From Niallia nealsonii (GTDB lineage Bacteria > Bacillota > Bacilli > Bacillales > Cytobacillaceae): a stretch of 64,000 nt of DNA. The stretch is taken from positions 1 to 64,000 of the forward strand of contig NZ_PISE01000020.1 of the NCBI RefSeq assembly GCF_002835805.1, given 5' to 3'. The position numbers were made by a program, and so were the translations under genes. This document shows positions 57,005-64,000 of this stretch, in pieces (positions within the stretch are counted from its first letter, which is position 1; each line of letters opens with the position of its first letter). Under the pieces are notes generated by a model, which saw only the letters and a list, made by a program, of their open reading frames with translations, had not been told where the DNA came from and did no database searches.

Positions 57005-57245
57005 ACTTTTCATTTTTTATTATCGACTTTTTAGATTTTTTATCAACTTTTGCTCTTTTTTTATCAACTCACTATGTGAAGCTCTCTTTTTTATTAACTT
57101 CTGCTCTCTTTTTATCAACTTTTGCTCTTTTTTTATCGAATTTCCGATTTTTTTATCGACTCACTATGGGGAGCTCTCTTTTTTATTAACTTCTGCTCTT
57201 TTTTTATCAACTCACTATGTGAAGCTCCCTTTTTTTATCGGCTAG
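57005..57245. repeat. Tandem array of about eleven 20-31 nt units (TTTTTTATCAACTTTTGCTC)
   Basis: Each unit has a T-run, then TAT[CT][AG]AC, then either TT[TC]TGCTC or a longer CACTATGTGAAGCTC-type tail. The long form occurs three times with almost no change. It is related to the array at 43032 by the T-run plus TATC[GA]A core and by the neighbouring terminator. No protein is encoded. Confidence 0.85.
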
Positions 57246-57264
57246 GGGTCCAACTCTTATAAAT

Positions 57265-57298
57265 AAAGGCAGCTCGTCTACTTGCAGAGCTGCCTTTT
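57265..57298 (-). terminator. Terminator after the YdhK-like gene (twin of 43317)
   Basis: AAAGGCAGCTC and GAGCTGCCTTT form a stem around an 11-nt loop and are followed on the minus strand by ATTTATAAG. Stem and loop are identical to the terminator beside the other tandem array. Confidence 0.85.
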
Positions 57299-57302
57299 CT
57301 CT

Positions 57303-57839
57303 TTATTTTGCTTTTATTTCTTCTTCTGTTACCCACTTGTGATTGGTGACTTTTTTCCCGCCGTTTGTTGGAGTGTAATCCACCATATAGACAGTCGTTT
57401 TTTCGGATGATTCTATTTCAGCAGTTGCGCCTTTCATGCCTTCCATATGATCTGCAAGTAAGGTTACTTTTGTTCCAGGGGCCAATGTTTTATGGCCGGC
57501 ATCTTCCATTTCTTCTTGGATGACCCATTTATGATTATCGACTCTTTTTCCGCCATTTGTTGGAGTATAACTTACAACATACGCGGTTGTATCGAAAGAA
57601 CTTAAAACTGTTGCTTCTGCTCCCTTCATGCCTTCCATATGATCCGCTTCAATGATGATGCTGCTTCCATCCATATATGTTGGACTTTTTGCTGGTTCAA
57701 GGTTGTCCGGCAGTTCAGCAGAGTTTGTATGTGTATGCTCATTTTCACTGCTTGTTTCCGTCTCTTTTTTGTTATCTGTACATGCTATTATGGAAAAAAC
57801 AAACAGAATAGCAATAAAAGCGACAGCTATTTTTTTCAT
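57303..57839 (-). CDS. YdhK-like lipoprotein with two DUF1541 repeats
   Basis: A 178-aa exported lipoprotein. The signal (KKIAVAFIAILFVFSIIACT) ends in Cys near residue 20. A His/Thr-rich spacer (NEHTHTNSAELP) follows, then two copies of the DUF1541 unit: DHMEGMKGAEATVLSSFDTT and DHMEGMKGATAEIESSEKTT, each continuing with YTPTNGGK and NHKWV. Bacillus YdhK has the same make-up; its role is unknown, and the His/Met residues suggest metal contact. AAAGGAGG lies before the ATG. Confidence 0.88.
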   Translation of the reverse strand: MKKIAVAFIAILFVFSIIACTDNKKETETSSENEHTHTNSAELPDNLEPAKSPTYMDGSSIIIEADHMEGMKGAEATVLSSFDTTAYVVSYTPTNGGKRVDNHKWVIQEEMEDAGHKTLAPGTKVTLLADHMEGMKGATAEIESSEKTTVYMVDYTPTNGGKKVTNHKWVTEEEIKAK

Positions 57840-57969
57840 TTTTGTTCCTCCTTTGCTGTTAATTAGTTTTATCACAAGAGGAGGAAGTTTAAACATTACC
57901 ATCGTTTTTTATAAAAAATATACAATAGCTGCTCTTTCGCTAGAAGATAATTTTTTGCCTATCTATCCA

Positions 57970-58557
57970 TCAATGGAGTTCTTGCTGCCCATTAAATGGG
58001 GATAACATTTTAATTTCGGAATAATATTTTTCTTCTATTTTCGAATGATTGATGGCATCGGGCAGTCTTTTTATTTCTAAACATAAAATCAACTCATTTT
58101 GATTTGTCAGCTTGTATATCACTTCCATACTTAAATTTTCTGGGTATCCTTCTTCTCCATCCATACTCAAATAAGAAAATCTAAGTACTGCCTCCTTTTG
58201 ATTTTTGATTATTTTCGCTCCCCATATTACCTTATCGAAATCTTTCAAACTTCTAAGAAGATGATTGCTGTTGTTTTTTTCTGAAAACCTGTCATTTTTT
58301 TCATCGATAGTAAACTTGGCATTATTAGTATGTCTTTCAGCCGATCTCAAAACAGGAGAAGGCTCCGTATAATCTGCAATAGAATCGAACTCTGCAGCCA
58401 CCTTTTCGATTCTCCCTTTATGGTCTGGCACCAATACCTTTGTAATAATGCAACCATAATCAAGACAAGTTACTTCCATACCGTTGTCATTCATTAGTGT
58501 ATAAGAAGTAATGGCCTGGCCTCTCAGCACCACAAAATGTTCTTGCAAAATTCTCAT
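57970..58557 (-). CDS. Degenerate aldose-1-epimerase-like protein
   Basis: A 195-aa protein matching only the N-terminal half of galactose mutarotase: YTLMNDNGMEVTCLDYGCII, then VLVPDHKGRIEKVAAEFDSI, and DGEEGYPENLSMEVIYKLTN. The usual GRxAgRI motif is lost (VLRSAERHTNNAKF), the catalytic His segment (NPTNHVYFNL in the intact enzyme at 58730) is absent, and no Glu-containing C-terminal half follows. It is probably a decaying or repurposed paralogue. The ATG at 58557 follows GGAGTGG. Activity as an epimerase is not expected. Confidence 0.7.
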   Translation of the reverse strand: MRILQEHFVVLRGQAITSYTLMNDNGMEVTCLDYGCIITKVLVPDHKGRIEKVAAEFDSIADYTEPSPVLRSAERHTNNAKFTIDEKNDRFSEKNNSNHLLRSLKDFDKVIWGAKIIKNQKEAVLRFSYLSMDGEEGYPENLSMEVIYKLTNQNELILCLEIKRLPDAINHSKIEEKYYSEIKMLSPFNGQQELH

Positions 58558-58729
58558 AACAACCACTCCTATCCATTTGAGGTCTAAGACTCTACTAATA
58601 CTTCTTCCCCTTCTTTTTAAATTACTAACGTCTGCTTGGTTTTATCGACTATATATAAAAGATAAGCTGCTGATTATAGCAAAAAAATTAAATAGATTAG
58701 CAGAAAAAATCTACTAATCCTCTTGAATT

Positions 58730-59791
58730 CTAGTATTTCATTACTTTAAATCTATACATTGTCTGCGAAGAAAATGGTTTCTCCGGTCTTAAAACGATGT
58801 CTCCAAAATCTTCGAAATGGCTGGCACCTGGCAAGGCTTGTGTTTCTAAGGTAACACCACTGTATTTTTTAACTGGATAACCATCGATATCAAAATTTCC
58901 TTTTAACTTATTGCCTGAGTAAACGACAACTGAATCCGCATCTGTATACATATAGACAGTGCGCCCGCTTTTCTCATCTGAAAGAATCGCATCTGGCATA
59001 TTTTCTGTATGAGAAAGTAAAAATGGATGGTCATATCCTTTTGTTAGCTGGATTTGTTCGTCATCGTCTTCTACTGCTCGGCGAATCGGCGTTGGAGTTG
59101 TTAAATCAAAAATAGTACCCGCAGACGGTAAAATTCCGCCTATAGGTAAAGAGTCCTCCTGAAGGGGAATATAGGCATTGCTATTGATAAAAAGATGATG
59201 ATCCAAAATGGTATTCCTTACAGAGCCCGTTAAATTAAAGTAAACATGATTGGTTGGATTATAAAGCGTTGGTTTATCTGTTTCTGCATAGTAATCAATC
59301 ACCCACTCATTATTATTTGTAAGGGTGTAAGTGGTAGTAGCCTTAAGCGTTCCTGGATAACCATTTTCCCCATCTGGACTAATAGAACGAAAAATAAGCG
59401 AAGCACTGCTTTTGCCAACACTCGTTTCTACATCCCAGATCTTCTTGCTGAAATTATCTTTTCCCCCATGAAGCTGATTATTTCCTTCATTTTTATCTAA
59501 ATAAAATGTTTCCCCATCTATTTCAAATTGAACATCTGCTATCCGTCCAGCTACTCGCCCGACATGTGCTCCAAAATATGGCGAGTAGTTTAAGTAGTCC
59601 TCTAGATTTCGAAAACCTAAACTAATATTCTCCGCTTTCCCCTCTGCATCTTTCATTTCAATAGAAGTAACAATCGCCCCATAGTTTAAGGCTCTAATAA
59701 TCATGCCGTTATCATTTTCAAGAACATATTCCCATACTTCTTTATTTCCAAGCTGTCCAAAAACCGTATGTGTGATCTGCACCTTCTGCAT
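58730..59791 (-). CDS. galM: Aldose 1-epimerase (galactose mutarotase)
   Basis: A 353-aa cytosolic mutarotase that interconverts alpha and beta anomers of galactose and glucose. It shows HVGRVAGRIADVQFEIDGET, NQLHGGKDNFSKKIWD, PTLYNPTNHVYFNLTGS with the catalytic His, TKGYDHPFLLS and the catalytic Glu in VTLETQALPGASHFEDF. It stands behind the beta-galactosidase gene, whose terminator separates the two, and supplies the alpha-galactose needed for the Leloir pathway. AAAGGA lies just before the ATG. Confidence 0.93.
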   Translation of the reverse strand: MQKVQITHTVFGQLGNKEVWEYVLENDNGMIIRALNYGAIVTSIEMKDAEGKAENISLGFRNLEDYLNYSPYFGAHVGRVAGRIADVQFEIDGETFYLDKNEGNNQLHGGKDNFSKKIWDVETSVGKSSASLIFRSISPDGENGYPGTLKATTTYTLTNNNEWVIDYYAETDKPTLYNPTNHVYFNLTGSVRNTILDHHLFINSNAYIPLQEDSLPIGGILPSAGTIFDLTTPTPIRRAVEDDDEQIQLTKGYDHPFLLSHTENMPDAILSDEKSGRTVYMYTDADSVVVYSGNKLKGNFDIDGYPVKKYSGVTLETQALPGASHFEDFGDIVLRPEKPFSSQTMYRFKVMKY

Positions 59792-59889
59792 CGTCCTTTC
59801 GTTATGTTGCTAGTTAATCCATTTTCCTTCTCTAATTGAAATCGATTTATATGTTACAATAATCTAATTTTTTTATGAGATTGCTTATA

Positions 59890-59930
59890 AAAAACTGTCC
59901 AGAAAGTCAAACTCTACCTTTCTGGACAGC
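59890..59930 (-). terminator. Terminator after ganA
   Basis: CTGTCCAGAAAG and CTTTCTGGACAG form a perfect 12-bp stem, followed on the minus strand by TTTTTTATAAG. Confidence 0.88.
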
Positions 59931-59955
59931 AATTCATAGAAATATGCTTCTCTAT

Positions 59956-61998
59956 TTACTTTTTCATTTTTAATACAAAAACTTCGTAAGGCTTCATAAA
60001 TGCTTCTCCCGCTAATACTCTCTCGGACAATAAATCAATATATTCATTAACAGCTTTTATCTTTTGGACTCGCTCCGTAAAATTCATCACAAAATAGTAT
60101 TTATCATCTTCTGATTCTCTAATTTGAATGGACACACCCTCTTCATGAAGAATACCCATGTTTTCTCCTACGGAAAGCTGTTTTATTAATTCATCGTAGA
60201 AATCATCTAAAAAGGCCTGTTCTGTTCTTGCCCCAATATAATAGGCCGTTCCTTTTCCTAATTGATTTTTGACAACTGCCGGCTGTCCTTTATAAAAATC
60301 CATTTCATAATTCGCAAGTGCTTGTGCCTGTTTATTCTCAAAAATGCTACAATAATCTCTCACTTCATACACTTTGTCTTTAAAAACAATTGCATTCCGA
60401 TCTTTCGGATAAAGGGTATCTGTCTCTTTGACATCAATCCCAAAGATAGCTTGAAGATCCTTTGGCCATCCTGACAAATAAGTTAAATCGGTTTCATTTA
60501 CAAGCCCGCTTATATACGAACTCACCAAAGTACCGCCAGCTTCTACATACTCACGAAGCTTTTTCATCATTTCTTCCGGCATCATATAAAGCATAGGAGC
60601 AATCACTAAACTATATTGGCTTAGATCTTGTTCAGGTGTAACAATATCAACTGATATATCCTTTTTCCAAAAACTTTTATAATGCTTTTGCAATGTTTGC
60701 GGATATTGTTTGGTTTGATTAGAAAAGCCTTGAGCATCATTTAGTGCCCAATTATTCTCCCAATCATATAGAATTGCTACTTTTGCATGTTTCATAGAAT
60801 TCTTTACTTCGGCAATTTTTTCTAAAGCATCTCCTACATTTGCTACATCCTTAAATACACGATTATGTTCACTATTATCATGATCAACTACAGCTCCATG
60901 AAATTTCTCCGAAGATCCTCTTGATTTTCGCCATTGAAAATAGAGAACACTGTCCGATCCATGGGCAATAAATTGCATAGAAGACAGCAAATGCATCCCC
61001 GGACGTTTCGCCTTATTCACATCATGCCAGTTTACTCCACTTGGCGTACATTCCATAATAAGAAAAGGCTGTTTCTTTAATGATCGGTATAAATCATTAA
61101 TAAATCCTACTTTTACAGCCAAGTCTTGGGTTTCTTCCCAATCATTATGCCAGGCAGGATAACAATCCCAGCTCACTATATCAACATGTTTAGCAAATTC
61201 ACTATAATTTAAGCTTTGAAACGGAATAAGATCATGTGTATCTGCCATGAAGTTGGTTGTTATCGGAATATCAGGCGTCATTTCTCGCAATGGCACAATC
61301 TCTTGTTGGTAAAAATCGATTGTTTGGGCAGTAACAAAGCGCTTCCAATCCAAATTCAAACCATGCACTGCGTTTTCACCAATGGAAGACGGGGACTCTA
61401 TTTGAGACCAATCACTGTATGTATGACTCCAAAAAGGTCCCCACCAAGCTTTATTCACATTCTCAAGATTTGCATATTTCGTTTGCAGCCAGCTTCTAAA
61501 ATTCTCCTGGCATAATTCACAGTGGCAATCTCCTCCATATTCATTTGATATATGCCACATCAAAAGTGCAGGATGATTTCCATATCGTTCTGCTAATTTC
61601 CGATTAATAATCCCCACTTTTTCTCGATAAATAGGCGCTGAAAAACAATGATTATGCCTGCCCCCATGATGCATTTTCATTCTATTTTCTGTTGTTCTTA
61701 ATACTTCCGGATATTTATTAGACAGCCACGCTGGTCTTGCCCCGCTTGGAGTAGCCAAAATTACTTTTCCGCCAATCTCCTGAATATTAGAAAAAACTTC
61801 ATCCAGCCATTCAAATTGGAATTCCCCTTCTTTCGGTTCCAAAGCACTCCATGCAAATATTCCTAAAGTAAAAGTATTGGTTTTCGATAACTTCATTAAC
61901 CTTACATCATCTTTTAGGATTTCTGGATAATCCAGCCATTGATCAGGATTATAATCCCCTCCGTGAAGCAATCTCGTTTCCTTTATTTTGTTTATCAT
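59956..61998 (-). CDS. ganA: Beta-galactosidase GH42
   Basis: A 680-aa GH42 enzyme. It shows LLHGGDYNPDQWLDYPEILK at the N-terminus, the acid/base Glu in WHISNEYGGDCHCELCQENF near residue 150 (with the zinc-binding Cys cluster) and the nucleophile Glu in FLIMECTPSGVNWHDVNKAK near 310. A trimerisation domain and a short C-terminal beta domain follow. It has no signal peptide, so it cleaves imported beta-1,4-galactooligosaccharides in the cytoplasm. It lies 18 bp after ganQ, as in the gan operon of Bacillus. GGAGGGAT lies before the ATG. Confidence 0.94.
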   Translation of the reverse strand: MINKIKETRLLHGGDYNPDQWLDYPEILKDDVRLMKLSKTNTFTLGIFAWSALEPKEGEFQFEWLDEVFSNIQEIGGKVILATPSGARPAWLSNKYPEVLRTTENRMKMHHGGRHNHCFSAPIYREKVGIINRKLAERYGNHPALLMWHISNEYGGDCHCELCQENFRSWLQTKYANLENVNKAWWGPFWSHTYSDWSQIESPSSIGENAVHGLNLDWKRFVTAQTIDFYQQEIVPLREMTPDIPITTNFMADTHDLIPFQSLNYSEFAKHVDIVSWDCYPAWHNDWEETQDLAVKVGFINDLYRSLKKQPFLIMECTPSGVNWHDVNKAKRPGMHLLSSMQFIAHGSDSVLYFQWRKSRGSSEKFHGAVVDHDNSEHNRVFKDVANVGDALEKIAEVKNSMKHAKVAILYDWENNWALNDAQGFSNQTKQYPQTLQKHYKSFWKKDISVDIVTPEQDLSQYSLVIAPMLYMMPEEMMKKLREYVEAGGTLVSSYISGLVNETDLTYLSGWPKDLQAIFGIDVKETDTLYPKDRNAIVFKDKVYEVRDYCSIFENKQAQALANYEMDFYKGQPAVVKNQLGKGTAYYIGARTEQAFLDDFYDELIKQLSVGENMGILHEEGVSIQIRESEDDKYYFVMNFTERVQKIKAVNEYIDLLSERVLAGEAFMKPYEVFVLKMKK

Positions 61999-62016
61999 TA
62001 CTATCCCTCCATATCA

Positions 62017-62877
62017 TTATCCTTTTGTTCCGCCCGCAGTTAATCCCGATACAAAATGTTTCTGAAGCGCTAAAAATACTAGTGCTACTGGAATGCTGAT
62101 TAAAATGGCTCCTGCAGCAAATGTGGTATAGCTGGCGCCCATTTTATCGCTTACTAATTTATACAAACCAATTGGCAGCGTATAATATTCTGGATTTCTC
62201 AGAATAACAGATGAAATAGCGAAATCTCCTAATGGAGCAGTAAATCCATTCATGGCAACTACCGCTAGCATCGGCCTCGATAACGGCATAATTATTCTCA
62301 AGAAAATCCTCGTATTGCTGGCGCCATCTATTTTTGCACTTTCATCTAAATCTAAAGGAATGGAGTCCATATATCCTTTCATCAAATACGTATTCATCGG
62401 AATTTGTCCACCTACGTATATCAATATCAACAGCCAATGGCTATTTATTAAGCCAAGCATCTGCGCCAATACAAAAATGGCGATTAATGCGGAAAACTGT
62501 GGAATCATTTGCAGCAGCAAAAATAGCATTAAACCATTTTTCCGACCTTTAAACCGGAACCGAGAAAAGGCATAGGCTGTAAAAGAAACAGAAATCAGGG
62601 AAAATATCATGGTAAGAATACTAATTTTTACAGAGTTGAAATACCATTTTTGATAGTATAAGGTTCCCTCATTAGCAAAAAGCCTTGTATAATGATCTAC
62701 CGTTGGATTTTTCGGAAAAATACTGGTGCTTATTAAGCTATTGCCTGGGTTAAAACTTGCACCAATTGTCCAAATTAACGGATAAATGATGGCCACACAA
62801 ACAAAAATCAATAAAAGGTAGGAAAACGTCATGCGGACTGTCCTTTGTTTTTTGATGCTAGAATGTTTTATCCCCAT
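62017..62877 (-). CDS. ganQ: Galactooligosaccharide ABC transporter permease
   Basis: A 286-aa MalG-type permease with six membrane segments: FSYLLLIFVCVAIIYPLIWT first, then the coupling motif MDSIPLDLDESAKIDGASNT near residue 180. The N-terminus and domain order match Bacillus GanQ. It takes up beta-galactan oligomers with GanP, the lipoprotein GanS and an ATPase encoded elsewhere (MsmX in Bacillus). Its start codon overlaps the ganP stop by one base (TAATG), showing tight coupling. Confidence 0.92.
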   Translation of the reverse strand: MGIKHSSIKKQRTVRMTFSYLLLIFVCVAIIYPLIWTIGASFNPGNSLISTSIFPKNPTVDHYTRLFANEGTLYYQKWYFNSVKISILTMIFSLISVSFTAYAFSRFRFKGRKNGLMLFLLLQMIPQFSALIAIFVLAQMLGLINSHWLLILIYVGGQIPMNTYLMKGYMDSIPLDLDESAKIDGASNTRIFLRIIMPLSRPMLAVVAMNGFTAPLGDFAISSVILRNPEYYTLPIGLYKLVSDKMGASYTTFAAGAILISIPVALVFLALQKHFVSGLTAGGTKG

Positions 62878-64000
62878 TACGCTACCTCCTTAAATGACTT
62901 TGTTCTTCTAAATTGCCATAGTGCTATCCCAATAACAAATATGGATAATAAAATAGTAAGTGCAGCTGCTAAGGCATATTGACTGGATTGCATGGTCAGC
63001 TTATAGATCCATGAAACCAAAATATCGGTGCCTCCTGCAGTTGAACTCGGCAGTGCCGGCCCGCCCGAATTAAATAGATAAATAATATTAAAGTTATTAA
63101 AATTGAAAGTATATTGTGTGATAATAATCGGCGCCATCGAATATAGCACCAAAGGCAAAGTTATATTCTTAAACTTTTGAACAGCTGTTGCTCCATCAAT
63201 CGTAGCAGCCTCATACAAATCTTCAGAAATTGATTGCAAAATCCCTGTTGTAACAATAAAGATATAAGGAAATCCCAACCAGCCTTGTATTAGCAATAAT
63301 GCTAATCGAGTCCAATTCGGACTAGTCATCCACGGAATTCCATCTATACCAAAAAAGGCTAAGATAGAGTTATTGATTGCTCCAAAACTATCATTAAACA
63401 TGCCCGCAAACACTAGAATCGTAACAAATCCTGGTACTGCCCATGGCAAAACTAATATTGTTCGAAATAACTTTTTATAACGAAGTTCTTTTTGATGTAC
63501 AACAACCGCCAAAAATATGCCAATTGCTACTTGAAGAGTAGAAGCAACTAATGTCCAAATCAGTGTCCAGCCAAGCACATCAAAAAAAGTGGAGCGCCAA
63601 ATATCTACAGTAAAAATCTTTTTAAATGTTTCTAGCCCCACCCAATCTACCAGATTAGCAGGTGCAGAATGGTATAAATCATAATTTGTAAAAGCTAGCG
63701 CAAAACAGAATAAAATAGGAAAAATAACAGAAAAAACCAATAAAACAAACGCGGGGCTAGTAATTAAATAAGGATATCCTTCATGAAGAAGTGTTTGATA
63801 TTGTTCTTTAATAGAATCTAATTCAAATCCCATATCTCTTTTTCTTCCATTACTATATGCATCACGCAAATTCAAATAATAGAAAAGCAGTCCAAATGAC
63901 AATACAATGACAGCAATCAAACCCTCTGCCAGCAAAAATATCGAATTATCGCGAGGAACTTCTTCACCAAGTGTAACAATTCCCCATAATCCCATATTAA
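62877..64000 (-). CDS. ganP: Galactooligosaccharide ABC transporter permease, 5' end outside window
   Basis: The MalF-type partner of GanQ, read for at least 372 residues from the window edge. It shows GLWGIVTLGEEVPRDNSIFL, then SPAFVLLVFSVIFPILFCFA, ILVLPWAVPGFVTILVFAGM and the coupling-loop sequence ISEDLYEAATIDGATAVQKF. Bacillus GanP is about 418 aa, and the reading frame is open at 64000 (the ATG at 63995 is internal), so 40-50 N-terminal residues are missing. The binding-protein gene ganS is expected just beyond the edge. Confidence 0.9.
   Translation of the reverse strand, partial: NMGLWGIVTLGEEVPRDNSIFLLAEGLIAVIVLSFGLLFYYLNLRDAYSNGRKRDMGFELDSIKEQYQTLLHEGYPYLITSPAFVLLVFSVIFPILFCFALAFTNYDLYHSAPANLVDWVGLETFKKIFTVDIWRSTFFDVLGWTLIWTLVASTLQVAIGIFLAVVVHQKELRYKKLFRTILVLPWAVPGFVTILVFAGMFNDSFGAINNSILAFFGIDGIPWMTSPNWTRLALLLIQGWLGFPYIFIVTTGILQSISEDLYEAATIDGATAVQKFKNITLPLVLYSMAPIIITQYTFNFNNFNIIYLFNSGGPALPSSTAGGTDILVSWIYKLTMQSSQYALAAALTILLSIFVIGIALWQFRRTKSFKEVA

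Overview
The window is a low-GC chromosomal segment from a Bacillaceae-type Firmicute. The clues are AGGAGG ribosome binding sites with many TTG/GTG starts, and genes whose proteins read as close relatives of Bacillus MalP, MalA, TcyP, GltC, YwqC/D/E, GtaB, GanPQA and MoaB, plus a SinI-type antirepressor. The genus cannot be fixed from sequence alone. No rRNA, tRNA, CRISPR array or intact insertion sequence was seen.

Region 1 (1-16989) is an exopolysaccharide locus, mostly on the minus strand and read from right to left. A Wzz-like CpsC and a BY-type tyrosine kinase come first. Then follow a GC-rich intergenic segment that looks like the eps-associated RNA (EAR) antitermination element, a phosphoglycosyl transferase, fcl, gmd, a hexapeptide acyltransferase, a TagB/TagF-like polyol-phosphate transferase, a Wzx flippase, a GT4 and a GT26 glycosyltransferase and manC. 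manC, gmd and fcl together give GDP-mannose and GDP-L-fucose. A strong terminator follows manC, and the first codons of a TarI/IspD-type cytidylyltransferase touch the left edge. On the plus strand lie an SGNH-like secreted protein and a Wzy-like polymerase. Between them is a decayed copy of the tyrosine phosphatase cpsB/ywqE, whose intact copy sits at 32118. A PslG-like lipoprotein glycosidase closes the locus.

Region 2 (17790-22515) is a maltose-6-phosphate module: malP (PTS IICB), malA (GH4) and an RpiR-type regulator, with a cre site and a 45-nt element shared by the malP and malA upstream regions.

Region 3 (22902-31707, minus strand) is an acid-sugar catabolic operon: a DapA-type lyase/aldolase, an Fe-alcohol dehydrogenase, a DUF1537 kinase, a PdxA2-type dehydrogenase, a D-2-hydroxyacid dehydrogenase and an MFS permease. 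It is preceded by a PrpR-type regulator that has lost the GAFTGA loop and the Walker B acids. The operon promoter is of sigma-A type and overlaps a 19-bp inverted repeat, so control without sigma-54 is likely.

Region 4 (32118-52052) is mixed: ywqE, a glutamine-rich protein, VOC and Nudix proteins, a chemoreceptor, tcyP, a flavin reductase, an NmrA-type SDR divergent from an Rrf2 regulator with three 19-bp operators, an aminotransferase, several small CBO0543-like membrane proteins, moaB, galU, a 47-aa acidic protein, sinI, and a gltC-like regulator divergent from gdhA.

Region 5 (52298-64000, minus strand) holds a ChvE/MmsA/MmsB monosaccharide ABC transporter, DUF4240 and YdhK-type proteins, a degenerate and an intact aldose epimerase, and a galactan/galactooligosaccharide operon (ganA, ganQ and the 5'-truncated ganP). 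Dispersed MITE-like palindromic repeats and two arrays of about 20-nt TTTTTATCGATTTC-type units lie between genes.
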